Source of the DNA: an uncultured Odoribacter sp.
GTDB lineage: Bacteria > Bacteroidota > Bacteroidia > Bacteroidales > Marinifilaceae
Direction: 5' to 3'
Assembly (NCBI GenBank): GCA_900548135.1
Contig: URJC01000184.1
Span: forward strand, 1 to 5,568
DNA: 5,568 nt
Part shown: positions 1 through 5,568 of the stretch, in pieces
How positions within the stretch are numbered: the stretch's first letter is position 1
How the letters are laid out: each line of letters starts with the position of its first letter
Notes under the pieces: generated by a model
Told to the model about the DNA's origin: nothing
Database searches by the model: none
The model's input: only the letters and a program-made list of their open reading frames with translations
Program-made: the position numbers and the translations under genes

Positions 1-61
1 AATAACTTATCCGGAAGATTTAGGTATAGCCGAAAAACTTTTGTCACAACGTCATCCATAA
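1..61 (+). CDS. ispD: C-terminal end of a probable IspD (2-C-methyl-D-erythritol 4-phosphate cytidylyltransferase), 5' part outside the window
   Basis: The frame starting at base 2 is open from the window edge and reads ITYPEDLGIAEKLLSQRHP before a TAA stop at 59-61. The pattern (K)IT.PEDL..AE.LL is the usual C-terminal end of IspD and close relatives such as TarI-like cytidylyltransferases, where it forms the last strand and helix. IspD makes CDP-methylerythritol from CTP and MEP in the cytoplasm, a step of non-mevalonate isoprenoid synthesis, which supplies the polyprenyl carriers needed for glycan export. Only 19 codons are visible, with no catalytic residue, so the call rests on one short motif. 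A related nucleotidyltransferase that makes a CDP-activated precursor for surface glycans is an alternative. The next gene begins 19 bases after the stop on the same strand, so read-through into it is plausible. Confidence 0.6.
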   Translation, partial: ITYPEDLGIAEKLLSQRHP

Positions 62-70
62 TTATTTTTG
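40..70 (+). promoter_or_regulatory. Bacteroidetes-type promoter ahead of the Wzi-like gene
   Basis: TTTG at 40-43 and TATTTTTG at 63-70 (consensus TAnnTTTG) are separated by 19 bases, which fits the Bacteroidetes primary sigma factor promoter (-33 and -7 elements, about 19-21 bases apart). It overlaps the end of the upstream ispD-like gene. Transcription would begin roughly at 73-78, only a few bases before the ATG at 81, so the mRNA would have almost no leader. The match is clear, but the upstream region is AT-rich and function is inferred. Confidence 0.5.
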
Positions 71-80
71 CCAACACCCG

Positions 81-1508
81 ATGAAAAATATTATATTCAT
101 TCTCAGTTTTCTGACAATCACCCTAAATAGCATTGCCCAACGGCAACATGAATACAAGGTTTCTCTTTCCGGCCAAATTGCAGATAAAAAGAACCTGCCC
201 ATGTGGGCTACCACCAACAAATTCGGTATCGTGCCTGACAGCAGAGGTGGTTTATTGCAACTAGGCTTTTTTTCAGATTTCAATACTCAAAAAAAAATCC
301 GGTTAGCTTATGGAATTTCGGGTGTCGGTTACTTTACCCAGGCAAAAAACAAAGCTATACTCGATGAATTATACATGAGTGCAAAATGGGAAAAAATCCG
401 GTTAGACGTGGGTATGATACATCCCGATATTGACTTCAACGGAATCTCGTCCCAAAACGGAAACATCGTGTATTCCGACAACAGTCGTTCGCAACCGGGT
501 TACAATCTCCGGACAGATTACATCAGGATTCCGCTGACAGGTGATATACTGGCTTTTAAATTCAACCTGTCTGACCGGATGATGATTGATGACCGATACG
601 TTCATCATACCCTATTACATAACAAATCCCTGTACCTGCGTATCAGCCTGAGCCAGCGTATCGACATCAGTGTCGGTCTGGATCACTGGGTGCAATGGGG
701 CGGAGATTCACCCATATTTGGCAAACAACCCAGTTCTTTCAGGGACTATGTCAGAATTTTCTGTGCCCAGGGAGGTGGAGAAGGTTCCACCCGGAGCGAC
801 AGTATCAATGCCCTTGGCAATCATTTAGGACGTGAACACATCCGTATCGACTATAAAGCAGATCAATATACCTTGTCTTTTTACCACGATATTCCTTTTG
901 AAGATGGCTCCGGCAGCCGGTTTGCCAACATTCCGGACGGAACCTGGGGATTCTATTATGGCAGTAAAGATTCAAAACAGTGGGTCAGTGACGTGATGTA
1001 TGAATTTGTTTATACGAAAGATCAATCGGGTCCCCGTCATGACCGTCCTGCAACGCCGGAAGAACAAGACAAGCAAGACCCGCACGATCCCTTTTACGGG
1101 CATATTATTCTCGGTGGAAACGATAATTATTTCAACAACGGAGAATACATGAGCGGCTGGACCTATTACGGACGTATCATCGGCACACCGTTCATCACCC
1201 CAAAAACACCTAATGACCAAGGATTAACCCTTGGCACATACAACAACCGTGTCATAGCGCATTACCTGGGCATACAAGGTTATATTGCCCGTAAGCTTCC
1301 TTACAAACTCCGTCTTGCCTATTCACTAAATTACGGCACTTATATGTCTCCGATCTCCCCTAAGGCGGAACAATTTTCTTTTGGTCTGGAAACAGGTATA
1401 CTCCACAGTACCAAGCTACCTTTCAATCTGGATTTAGGGATATACGGACTACTTCCCAACAATTTCGGGGTGTCACTAAAATTCAGCCGGAATGGAATCA
1501 TTAAATAA
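81..1508 (+). CDS. Wzi-family capsule assembly outer-membrane protein
   Basis: This 475-residue protein matches the capsule assembly Wzi family (Pfam Capsule_assemb_Wzi), common in Bacteroidales. In E. coli, Wzi is an outer-membrane beta-barrel that binds capsular polysaccharide at the cell surface; family members in Bacteroidetes are less well studied. Residues 1-20 form a signal peptide (MKN, hydrophobic IIFILSFLTITL, cleavage likely after SIAQ). The rest has many alternating hydrophobic/aromatic stretches typical of barrel strands, such as KSLYLRISLSQ (182-192) and YKLRLAYSLNYG (408-419). Family hallmarks are GLDHWVQWGG (199-208), DGTWGFYYG (286-294) and NNGEYMSGWTYYGR (352-365), followed by a conserved GTPF and NNR (368-371, 388-390). 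A charged loop rich in D, E, P and H lies at 313-337. The signal peptide fixes the start at 81. The gene follows the ispD-like gene by 19 bases and precedes a GT2 gene by 55. The family is clear; a direct role in capsule attachment is inferred. Confidence 0.9.
   Translation: MKNIIFILSFLTITLNSIAQRQHEYKVSLSGQIADKKNLPMWATTNKFGIVPDSRGGLLQLGFFSDFNTQKKIRLAYGISGVGYFTQAKNKAILDELYMSAKWEKIRLDVGMIHPDIDFNGISSQNGNIVYSDNSRSQPGYNLRTDYIRIPLTGDILAFKFNLSDRMMIDDRYVHHTLLHNKSLYLRISLSQRIDISVGLDHWVQWGGDSPIFGKQPSSFRDYVRIFCAQGGGEGSTRSDSINALGNHLGREHIRIDYKADQYTLSFYHDIPFEDGSGSRFANIPDGTWGFYYGSKDSKQWVSDVMYEFVYTKDQSGPRHDRPATPEEQDKQDPHDPFYGHIILGGNDNYFNNGEYMSGWTYYGRIIGTPFITPKTPNDQGLTLGTYNNRVIAHYLGIQGYIARKLPYKLRLAYSLNYGTYMSPISPKAEQFSFGLETGILHSTKLPFNLDLGIYGLLPNNFGVSLKFSRNGIIK
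292..405 (+). repeat. Two copies of a 15-base direct repeat within the Wzi-like gene
   Basis: AAAAAATCCGGTTAG occurs at 292-306 and again at 391-405, exactly 99 bases (33 codons) apart and in the same reading frame. The copies encode KKIRL (residues 71-75) and EKIRL (104-108), each inside a predicted beta-strand. The first copy lies in a run of nine A residues (289-297). This may reflect similar successive strands of the barrel with shared codons, or may be chance. Confidence 0.5.
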
Positions 1509-1540
1509 TTTGGTCTCCGGCTAATTATTTAATAATTTTG
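1509..1540 (+). promoter_or_regulatory. Near-perfect Bacteroidetes promoter for the GT2 gene
   Basis: TTTG at 1509-1512 and TAATTTTG at 1533-1540 are separated by 20 bases, matching the Bacteroidetes -33/-7 consensus in sequence and spacing. It fills the short gap after the Wzi-like stop codon. Transcription would begin near 1544-1548, giving a leader of about 16-20 bases. The GT2 gene can therefore be transcribed independently of the gene before it. An AGGGG at 1557-1561 lies only two bases from the ATG, too close to act as a normal ribosome binding site. Confidence 0.65.
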
Positions 1541-1563
1541 TCAGTAGTAATTTTAAAGGGGAA

Positions 1564-2373
1564 ATGACACAAGCGACACTTATAGTATCTACTTATAATC
1601 GCCCAGATGCATTGACTTTATGTCTGGAAAGTATCTTACATCAAAATATATTACCTTCGGAGGTTATCATCGGAGATGATGGTTCGACAGAAGAAACCCG
1701 GAAGGTGATCAACAGGTACCAGAAAAAATTTCCGGTACCTTTAATTCATGTATGGCAGGAAGATAAAGGGTTTCGTCTGGCAAAAGCCCGGAACAAATGC
1801 CTGGCAAAAGCCAGCTATGAATACATCATTCAAATCGACGGGGATCTTATTCTGCACCGTGATTTTGTAAAAGACCACCTTGCTTTTGCACAAAAAGGCT
1901 TCTATATCAAAGGAGGAAGGGTCAATATCACCCAACGGCTTACTCAAAAATTGTGTCAAAGAGGCCGTTATTTCCATCCGAACATTTTCACTCCCGGATT
2001 AACCCGCCGTGAAAATTCATTGCACATGCCTGCTATTGCCCGTTATCTGGCACCCCGCCGTAAAACAAAACCCAGTTTAGGATGTAATATGTCTTATTGG
2101 AAAGAGGATGCCGTTCTGGCTAACGGGTACGACGAATTTTTTGTCGGATGGGGAGGCGAAGATTTTGATTTCGCCATGCGCCTGTTTCATTTGGGAAGAA
2201 AAAAATTAGCCCTGAAGTTTGCCGGCATCGTATTTCATCTCTGGCATAATGACGTACATATGGAAAACCGGGAAAAAAATTTTGACTACTATGATGCTCA
2301 GGTAGACAAAAAAGTCACCCGCTGTGAACAAGGCCTGGATCAATATCTCAATGCAGGAGGGCAAGAGTCATAA
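1564..2373 (+). CDS. Family 2 glycosyltransferase with GT7-like C-terminal region
   Basis: This 269-residue cytoplasmic or membrane-associated enzyme should transfer a sugar from a nucleotide donor onto a growing glycan. It has the GT-A fold of GT2: an N-terminal strand with IVSTYNRP (7-14), the nucleotide-binding DDGS (38-41), a KGFRLAKARN segment (68-77), and the metal-binding DxD motif as DGD (92-94). The C-terminal part resembles the Glyco_transf_7C domain of galactosyl- and N-acetylgalactosaminyltransferases and chondroitin polymerases: GCNMSYW (173-179), GWGGEDFDFAMRL (195-207), and a possible metal-binding FHLWH (224-228). E199 and D200 are the likely catalytic acids. There are no transmembrane segments, so it is not a processive GT2 polymerase. 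No in-frame ATG lies upstream within the gap, which supports 1564 as the start. The stop TAA (2371-2373) overlaps the end of the convergent GT-D gene. Donor and acceptor sugars cannot be predicted; galactose or GalNAc is only suggested by the C-terminal domain. Confidence 0.9.
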   Translation: MTQATLIVSTYNRPDALTLCLESILHQNILPSEVIIGDDGSTEETRKVINRYQKKFPVPLIHVWQEDKGFRLAKARNKCLAKASYEYIIQIDGDLILHRDFVKDHLAFAQKGFYIKGGRVNITQRLTQKLCQRGRYFHPNIFTPGLTRRENSLHMPAIARYLAPRRKTKPSLGCNMSYWKEDAVLANGYDEFFVGWGGEDFDFAMRLFHLGRKKLALKFAGIVFHLWHNDVHMENREKNFDYYDAQVDKKVTRCEQGLDQYLNAGGQES

Positions 2374-2383
2374 CACTTTTGCC
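2360..2383 (+). terminator. Hairpin spanning the overlapping ends of the convergent genes; possible terminator
   Basis: GGCAAGAGT (2360-2368) pairs with ACTTTTGCC (2375-2383) around a six-base loop (cataac). In plus-strand RNA all nine pairs form, one being G-U; in minus-strand RNA the same position is an A/C mismatch. The hairpin covers both stop codons. No strong U-tract follows on either strand (only a TTTT at 2393-2396 on the plus strand), so it is not a canonical intrinsic terminator. There is no other space for one between the two genes. Confidence 0.3.
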
Positions 2384-3261
2384 ATAATCTGATTTTCATA
2401 TGCCGCATCATGAAACTCTTCATGGACAGGTATATATTTCGCTTCATTGACATGTTTCCCGTTAATCTTGATTTTATCTTTTGCCTTTCGCAGAAACCAT
2501 TCGTATTCCACGTCCAGGTGGCCAATATCAATCGCCCAAAAACCTTCACGTGCTAAATCATAAGCCAAAGCCGTTGCTGTCTGTCCCAAGGCTATCAGGA
2601 TTAATTTTTCCTTCCCCAGTTTCCTGGCCCACTTCATGATCTCATCATACTTTGTATAGGCATCTTTTGCCGGAGCTATTACCCGCTGTATGCTCCGCAT
2701 ATTATCAAACAAATCATTATTCACCCCCAAACGGCTATACTCGCCCTCAATCAACAAAACATCCCTCTGGTCCCAAATCTGCTTTAACTTTTTCAAATAC
2801 CCGCCACAGACACGTTTATCTTTATATGCAAAATAAAACCTCGTAACATCCGTATTATAATACACCCTGCCAGGTTTCAGATATTTTTTCCAACTGTTGA
2901 ACGTTTTACTGAAAAAAGCAATCCAAAATACTTTTGTGCGCAAGTTCAAATTTTTTTGGCAAATCCCGGCATAAGGTAAACAAACGATATGTCCCGGAAT
3001 TTCCTCTGCCAGTATTTTCCGGAGCTTTTCCGCCAGAGAAGGATCATAATGACAAAAACCGTTGCCGCCTCCCATGATCACATTGAATTCCCCGTCCCCA
3101 TAACGGCTAACGGAACAATGATCTTCCAGAATCTTATCCAATGTTTCGTCCATCGGGCGTATATCAGGCAATACACCTGCACCACGCATCACCTGCCGAT
3201 AACGGCTATTATATTTCAGGTAACGGATTCCCAATTCTAACCTATAAAATATTGTTTTCAT
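2368..3261 (-). CDS. GT-D fold glycosyltransferase (DUF1792 / SP_1767 family)
   Basis: This 297-residue protein matches the DUF1792 family, now known as the GT-D glycosyltransferase fold from work on a streptococcal enzyme that glycosylates the serine-rich adhesin Fap1. Hallmarks: SVSRYGDGEFN (50-60), whose D56-x-E58 is the metal-binding DxE motif; LIEGEYSRLGVNNDL (170-184); IQRVIAPAKDAY (191-202); LIALGQTATALAYDLA (222-237); and AIDIGHLDVEYEW (243-255). It is the usual family length and appears intact. The start at 3261 lies in an ATGA overlap with the preceding ligase/polymerase gene, so translation is probably coupled. Its stop (TGA, 2370-2368) overlaps the GT2 gene by 6 bp. In Bacteroidales this family usually sits in surface glycan loci, so it probably adds a hexose to a lipid-linked or core glycan, but the sugar is unknown. 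A role in protein glycosylation, as in streptococci, cannot be excluded. Confidence 0.88.
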   Translation of the reverse strand: MKTIFYRLELGIRYLKYNSRYRQVMRGAGVLPDIRPMDETLDKILEDHCSVSRYGDGEFNVIMGGGNGFCHYDPSLAEKLRKILAEEIPGHIVCLPYAGICQKNLNLRTKVFWIAFFSKTFNSWKKYLKPGRVYYNTDVTRFYFAYKDKRVCGGYLKKLKQIWDQRDVLLIEGEYSRLGVNNDLFDNMRSIQRVIAPAKDAYTKYDEIMKWARKLGKEKLILIALGQTATALAYDLAREGFWAIDIGHLDVEYEWFLRKAKDKIKINGKHVNEAKYIPVHEEFHDAAYENQIMAKVL

Positions 3262-4574
3262 ACAATTGATTTAGTTTGCCTCCTTTTCTGCTCTGTTTGA
3301 ATAAAACATTCCAGACAAAAGAAAAACAGGGCAAATAAAAATAATATCAACGGAACAGAATCCATCAAAGCAATCAACAAACAGGTATTATTAGCTATCA
3401 CTAAAGCGATGATTAAAGCAATAACTAAAATGGAATATTTCCTCTGTTTCACCATGTTCCATAAAGGAACAAAAAAATAGAAACAAAGGAAAAACAATCC
3501 GGGAATTCCCCCCAGGATCCAAAAATCCAAAAAAGAATTATGAGTATTCCTCAAATCAGTGATATTGGTATATTGGGATTGCTGGTACCATTCCCTTACC
3601 CCATATTTTTTATAAAGCCCCAATCCGAAGAGGCCCCATTCCTTAAAACGCGCAAAATCCTCAGTCCACATAGCCATCCGGGGAGCAACAGTACCTCCCG
3701 CAAGGATTTCTCCTTCCGCCAATGTCGCGATATCCGCTTTCATTTCCTGCATACGCAATTTGAAAGATGCAGGTGCCCCCCAATAAGCAGAAATAAGTAA
3801 AAATAAAATCCCTCCCAGAAAAATAATCCGTTGCCGGAACGAAAACTTCCATAAAAACACGGCCGACAACAGACAGAAACCTGCACCAAAAGCCAGTATA
3901 GAAGCCCTGGTGACTGTAAAAGATAAAAACAATAAGGAAAAAATGAAAATAATCAAACAACTGATGAAGGTTGCCCTTCCAGTCCTAACCCAGACACAAT
4001 GGAGTAAATAAAAATAGGAAACGATACCTGACACAGTCAGATAAAAAGCCTGGGGCTCCAGTAATACAAAACCTTTCAAAAGTTCCATATTACTGCCAAA
4101 CCGTGTTGCATATATCATCTGTAAGGTTCCTGAAAAGTCAGTGAAAATGCCTGTCCCGGTGATATAAAAGAATTTTACTGCATTGAACACTAAAATCCCC
4201 CAGCAAAGAGCAAGTAAAAAACATTTCAATAAAGATACGGTAATCCATTTCTTCATCGAAACCACATAAACCGGGATAAAGAAAAAATACAACATCAACA
4301 ATTCCACCGTGCTCCAGGAAGCTTTATATGGCAAACCTCCCCAACAAAGAGAAAGCAAATAATGAATACACAAATAAATCACCCCTATTACCGGCAACAA
4401 TAAATAATTTCGGTGCCGTCTGGCTTCCTGCCAAAATCCGTTCCAGTCTGCAATCAGATTCAATACCAAAGCAACAACCAAAAGAGCATAAAATACACTA
4501 TGATACAGCACATTTATACTTCCCAACAAAAAAGCAATACCAACAAATATCCCATTTCGAAGACTCCGGCTCAT
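3258..4574 (-). CDS. O-antigen ligase / polymerase family (WaaL/Wzy-like) membrane protein
   Basis: This 438-residue multi-pass inner-membrane protein has about 10-12 hydrophobic segments (for example 8-44, 57-77, 90-106, 112-137, 172-196, 202-217, 222-242, 249-264, 352-371, 379-420). A large polar loop around 265-350 should face the periplasm. It fits the O-antigen ligase (Wzy_C) family: TVTRAS (220-225) with its conserved arginine, PRMAMW (298-303), GLFGLGL (314-320), and the loop-to-helix motif NTHNSFLDF (343-351) followed by GGIPG. These arginine and histidine residues act on undecaprenyl-linked glycans in WaaL and Wzy enzymes. Sequence alone cannot separate a ligase (glycan to lipid A core or protein) from a polymerase (linking repeat units). 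It is the first gene of a minus-strand operon, overlapping the GT-D gene by 4 bases (ATGA). The start at 4574 puts a short positive segment before the first membrane helix and lies about 20 bases after a predicted transcription start. Confidence 0.87.
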   Translation of the reverse strand: MSRSLRNGIFVGIAFLLGSINVLYHSVFYALLVVALVLNLIADWNGFWQEARRHRNYLLLPVIGVIYLCIHYLLSLCWGGLPYKASWSTVELLMLYFFFIPVYVVSMKKWITVSLLKCFLLALCWGILVFNAVKFFYITGTGIFTDFSGTLQMIYATRFGSNMELLKGFVLLEPQAFYLTVSGIVSYFYLLHCVWVRTGRATFISCLIIFIFSLLFLSFTVTRASILAFGAGFCLLSAVFLWKFSFRQRIIFLGGILFLLISAYWGAPASFKLRMQEMKADIATLAEGEILAGGTVAPRMAMWTEDFARFKEWGLFGLGLYKKYGVREWYQQSQYTNITDLRNTHNSFLDFWILGGIPGLFFLCFYFFVPLWNMVKQRKYSILVIALIIALVIANNTCLLIALMDSVPLILFLFALFFFCLECFIQTEQKRRQTKSIV

Positions 4575-4597
4575 TTTTATTCCTAATTTAATCCGGA

Positions 4598-4605
4598 CAA
4601 AGATA
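4598..4605 (-). promoter_or_regulatory. -7 promoter element for the minus-strand ligase/GT-D operon
   Basis: On the minus strand 4605-4598 reads TATCTTTG, a full match to TAnnTTTG. Transcription would start near 4592-4595, giving a leader of about 18-21 bases before the ATG at 4574. No good TTTG lies 19-21 bases upstream (the region reads TTCAG), so the -33 element is weak and the promoter may need an activator. Placement and orientation are right; activity is inferred. Confidence 0.45.
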
Positions 4606-4616
4606 GTTATTTTAAC

Positions 4617-4631
4617 GGATTACCTGAATCC
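4617..4631. promoter_or_regulatory. Short palindrome between divergent promoters; possible operator
   Basis: GGATT (4617-4621) and AATCC (4627-4631) form a perfect 5-bp inverted repeat with a 5-base spacer. It covers the expected -33 zone of both divergent promoters, so a bound regulator could control both. Arms this short arise easily by chance in a region of this size, so the call is tentative. Confidence 0.2.
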
Positions 4632-4644
4632 ATCCAAAATTTAT

Positions 4645-4652
4645 TATTTTTG
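4645..4652 (+). promoter_or_regulatory. -7 promoter element for the GT4 gene
   Basis: TATTTTTG at 4645-4652 matches TAnnTTTG exactly. The best -33 candidate is a weak CCTG (4623-4626), 18 bases upstream. Transcription would begin near 4656-4660, leaving a leader of about 50 bases to the ATG at 4709, longer than the other leaders here. No clear hairpin or Shine-Dalgarno sequence is seen in that leader. Confidence 0.45.
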
Positions 4653-4708
4653 TCTTTTAAGTATATACACCATTCGAAAGTCCAGTATTAGACCTTTTGA
4701 AACCACCA

Positions 4709-5568
4709 ATGATAAACGCAACAACCATGCAAATCGGATTTGACGCAAAGAGACTTTACAATAATTTTACCGGTCTGGGAAATTACAGCCGCACATTAGT
4801 GCAAAATCTAAACCATTATTTCCCGGACGACAGCTATTATCTTTACACTCCTAAAATCCGGCAGGACATCACCACCACCCCTTTCCTGGATAACCCGGCA
4901 TTTCATACCATTTGCCATCCCGGAATATTGAAAAGCTTATGGCGTTCTTCTCTTATAAAAAAGGACCTCAAACGGGACAAGATTGATATTTATCACGGTC
5001 TCAGTCATGAAATTCCCCTGAATATCGCTAAAACAGGTATCCGTACTGTTGTCACCATACACGACATCATGTATCTTGCCTATCCCGATATGTACACTGC
5101 TATTGACCGCACGATATACAAATTCAAATTTCAATATGCCTGTCAACATGCAGACAAAGTAATTGCCATCAGCGAATGTACCAAACAGGATATTATCCGT
5201 TATTTAGGTACCCCGGAAAATAAAATCGAGGTTATTTACCAGGCTATCCAACCCACTTTTTATACCCGTCAACCGCAGGAACAAGCCAAGCAAACCATAC
5301 AAAAATACCAGATACCTTCAGACTTTCTATTATATGTCGGGGCGATCAATTCCCGGAAAAACTTGTTGGGGATAGTAAAAGCACTTGCTCTCCTGCCCCG
5401 GGAATATCAGATTCCGTTAGTGATCATCGGAAATGGACATCAATATAAAGAGGAAGTATTGAAATTTGCTGCCCGGGCTCATCTGTCAGACCGGCTGATA
5501 CTCCTCCCCAATCTTCATGATCCGGTGGAATTACAAGCTTTTTACCAACAAGCCTGTATTTTTCTTTT
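4709..5568 (+). CDS. Family 4 glycosyltransferase (group 1), 3' end outside the window
   Basis: The frame is open from 4709 to the window end, giving 286 codons without a stop. It encodes a GT-B-fold retaining glycosyltransferase of family GT4, which moves a sugar from a nucleotide donor to a glycan acceptor on the cytoplasmic side. Visible features: the N-terminal QIGFDAKRLYNNFTGLGNYSR (8-28) with the glycine-rich TGLGNYSR loop; DIYHGLSHEIP (93-103); VVTIHDIMYLAYPDMY (114-129); the linker HADKVIAISECTKQDI (147-162); IEVIYQAI (173-180); and the start of the second Rossmann domain, LLYVGAINSRKNL (207-219). The donor-binding E-x7-E motif should lie beyond the window. ATG 4727 (residue 7) is an equally good start, since relatives usually begin just before IGFDAKR; neither has a ribosome binding site. 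The gene diverges from the ligase operon across a 134-base gap. Mannosyl- or glucosyltransferase activity is common in the family, but specificity cannot be assigned. Confidence 0.88.
   Translation, partial: MINATTMQIGFDAKRLYNNFTGLGNYSRTLVQNLNHYFPDDSYYLYTPKIRQDITTTPFLDNPAFHTICHPGILKSLWRSSLIKKDLKRDKIDIYHGLSHEIPLNIAKTGIRTVVTIHDIMYLAYPDMYTAIDRTIYKFKFQYACQHADKVIAISECTKQDIIRYLGTPENKIEVIYQAIQPTFYTRQPQEQAKQTIQKYQIPSDFLLYVGAINSRKNLLGIVKALALLPREYQIPLVIIGNGHQYKEEVLKFAARAHLSDRLILLPNLHDPVELQAFYQQACIFL

Noticed and set aside
62..283. Minus-strand open frame of 73 codons
   Set aside because: It lies inside and opposite the signal-peptide and N-terminal region of the well-supported Wzi-like gene, and its protein has no recognisable family features.
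972..1220. Minus-strand open frame of 82 codons
   Set aside because: It is antisense to conserved Wzi family motifs and has no promoter or domain support.
1557..1561. AGGGG as a Shine-Dalgarno sequence for the GT2 gene
   Set aside because: Only two bases separate it from the ATG, too close for normal ribosome positioning, and the other genes here also lack such sites.
1509..1563. Invertible capsule promoter of the Bacteroides type
   Set aside because: Invertible promoters need inverted repeats flanking the promoter. I see none around this promoter or those at 40-70 and 4598-4652, and no recombinase gene lies in the window.
3540..3800. Plus-strand open frame of 86 codons
   Set aside because: It is the shadow of the ligase/polymerase gene's conserved loop on the other strand; the composition is implausible and no family is recognised.
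4328..4591. Plus-strand open frame of 87 codons
   Set aside because: It is antisense to the N-terminal membrane helices of the ligase/polymerase gene and runs into that gene's promoter region; a by-product of the opposing codons.
4937..5149. Minus-strand open frame of 70 codons
   Set aside because: It is antisense to the conserved HDIMYLAYPDMY region of the GT4 gene, so the plus strand is clearly the coding one.

Overview
The window looks like part of a cell-surface polysaccharide (capsule or lipopolysaccharide/O-antigen) locus from a member of the Bacteroidales, probably a gut species. Three things point there. The upstream regions carry close matches to the Bacteroidetes primary-sigma promoter (TTTG, about 20 bases, TAnnTTTG). 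There are no well-placed Shine-Dalgarno sequences. The proteins belong to families common in Bacteroides and Parabacteroides, such as a Wzi-like outer-membrane protein and a DUF1792/GT-D glycosyltransferase. Genus and species cannot be fixed from the sequence alone.

Layout, left to right. (1) The last 19 codons of a gene ending at 61 resemble the C-terminus of IspD, the CDP-ME synthase of the MEP isoprenoid pathway. (2) A complete Wzi-family outer-membrane beta-barrel gene (81-1508, +) follows after 19 bases. A promoter match sits so close to its start codon that the mRNA would be nearly leaderless. (3) A GT2 glycosyltransferase with a GT7-like C-terminal region (1564-2373, +) has its own near-perfect promoter. 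(4) On the minus strand, an O-antigen ligase/polymerase-type membrane protein (4574-3258) and a GT-D-fold glycosyltransferase (3261-2368) form a two-gene operon with an ATGA start/stop overlap. This operon runs convergently into the GT2 gene, and the two coding ends overlap by 6 bp inside a short hairpin. (5) A divergent intergenic region (4575-4708) holds back-to-back -7 promoter elements and a small palindrome. (6) A GT4 glycosyltransferase (4709 to the window end, +) is cut off by the window.

Inferred joint role: the three glycosyltransferases (GT2, GT-D, GT4) would add sugars to a lipid-linked or core oligosaccharide in the cytoplasm or at the inner membrane. The multi-pass membrane protein would polymerise the glycan or ligate it to its acceptor. 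The Wzi-like barrel would act at the outer surface in capsule attachment or assembly. The sugars and linkages cannot be read from the sequence. All five main genes belong to known families; I see no CRISPR array, tRNA/rRNA gene, insertion sequence or integrase. The points of most interest are organisational: the overlapping convergent ends with a hairpin, the nearly leaderless promoter, the divergent promoter pair with a palindrome, and the translationally coupled ligase/GT-D pair.
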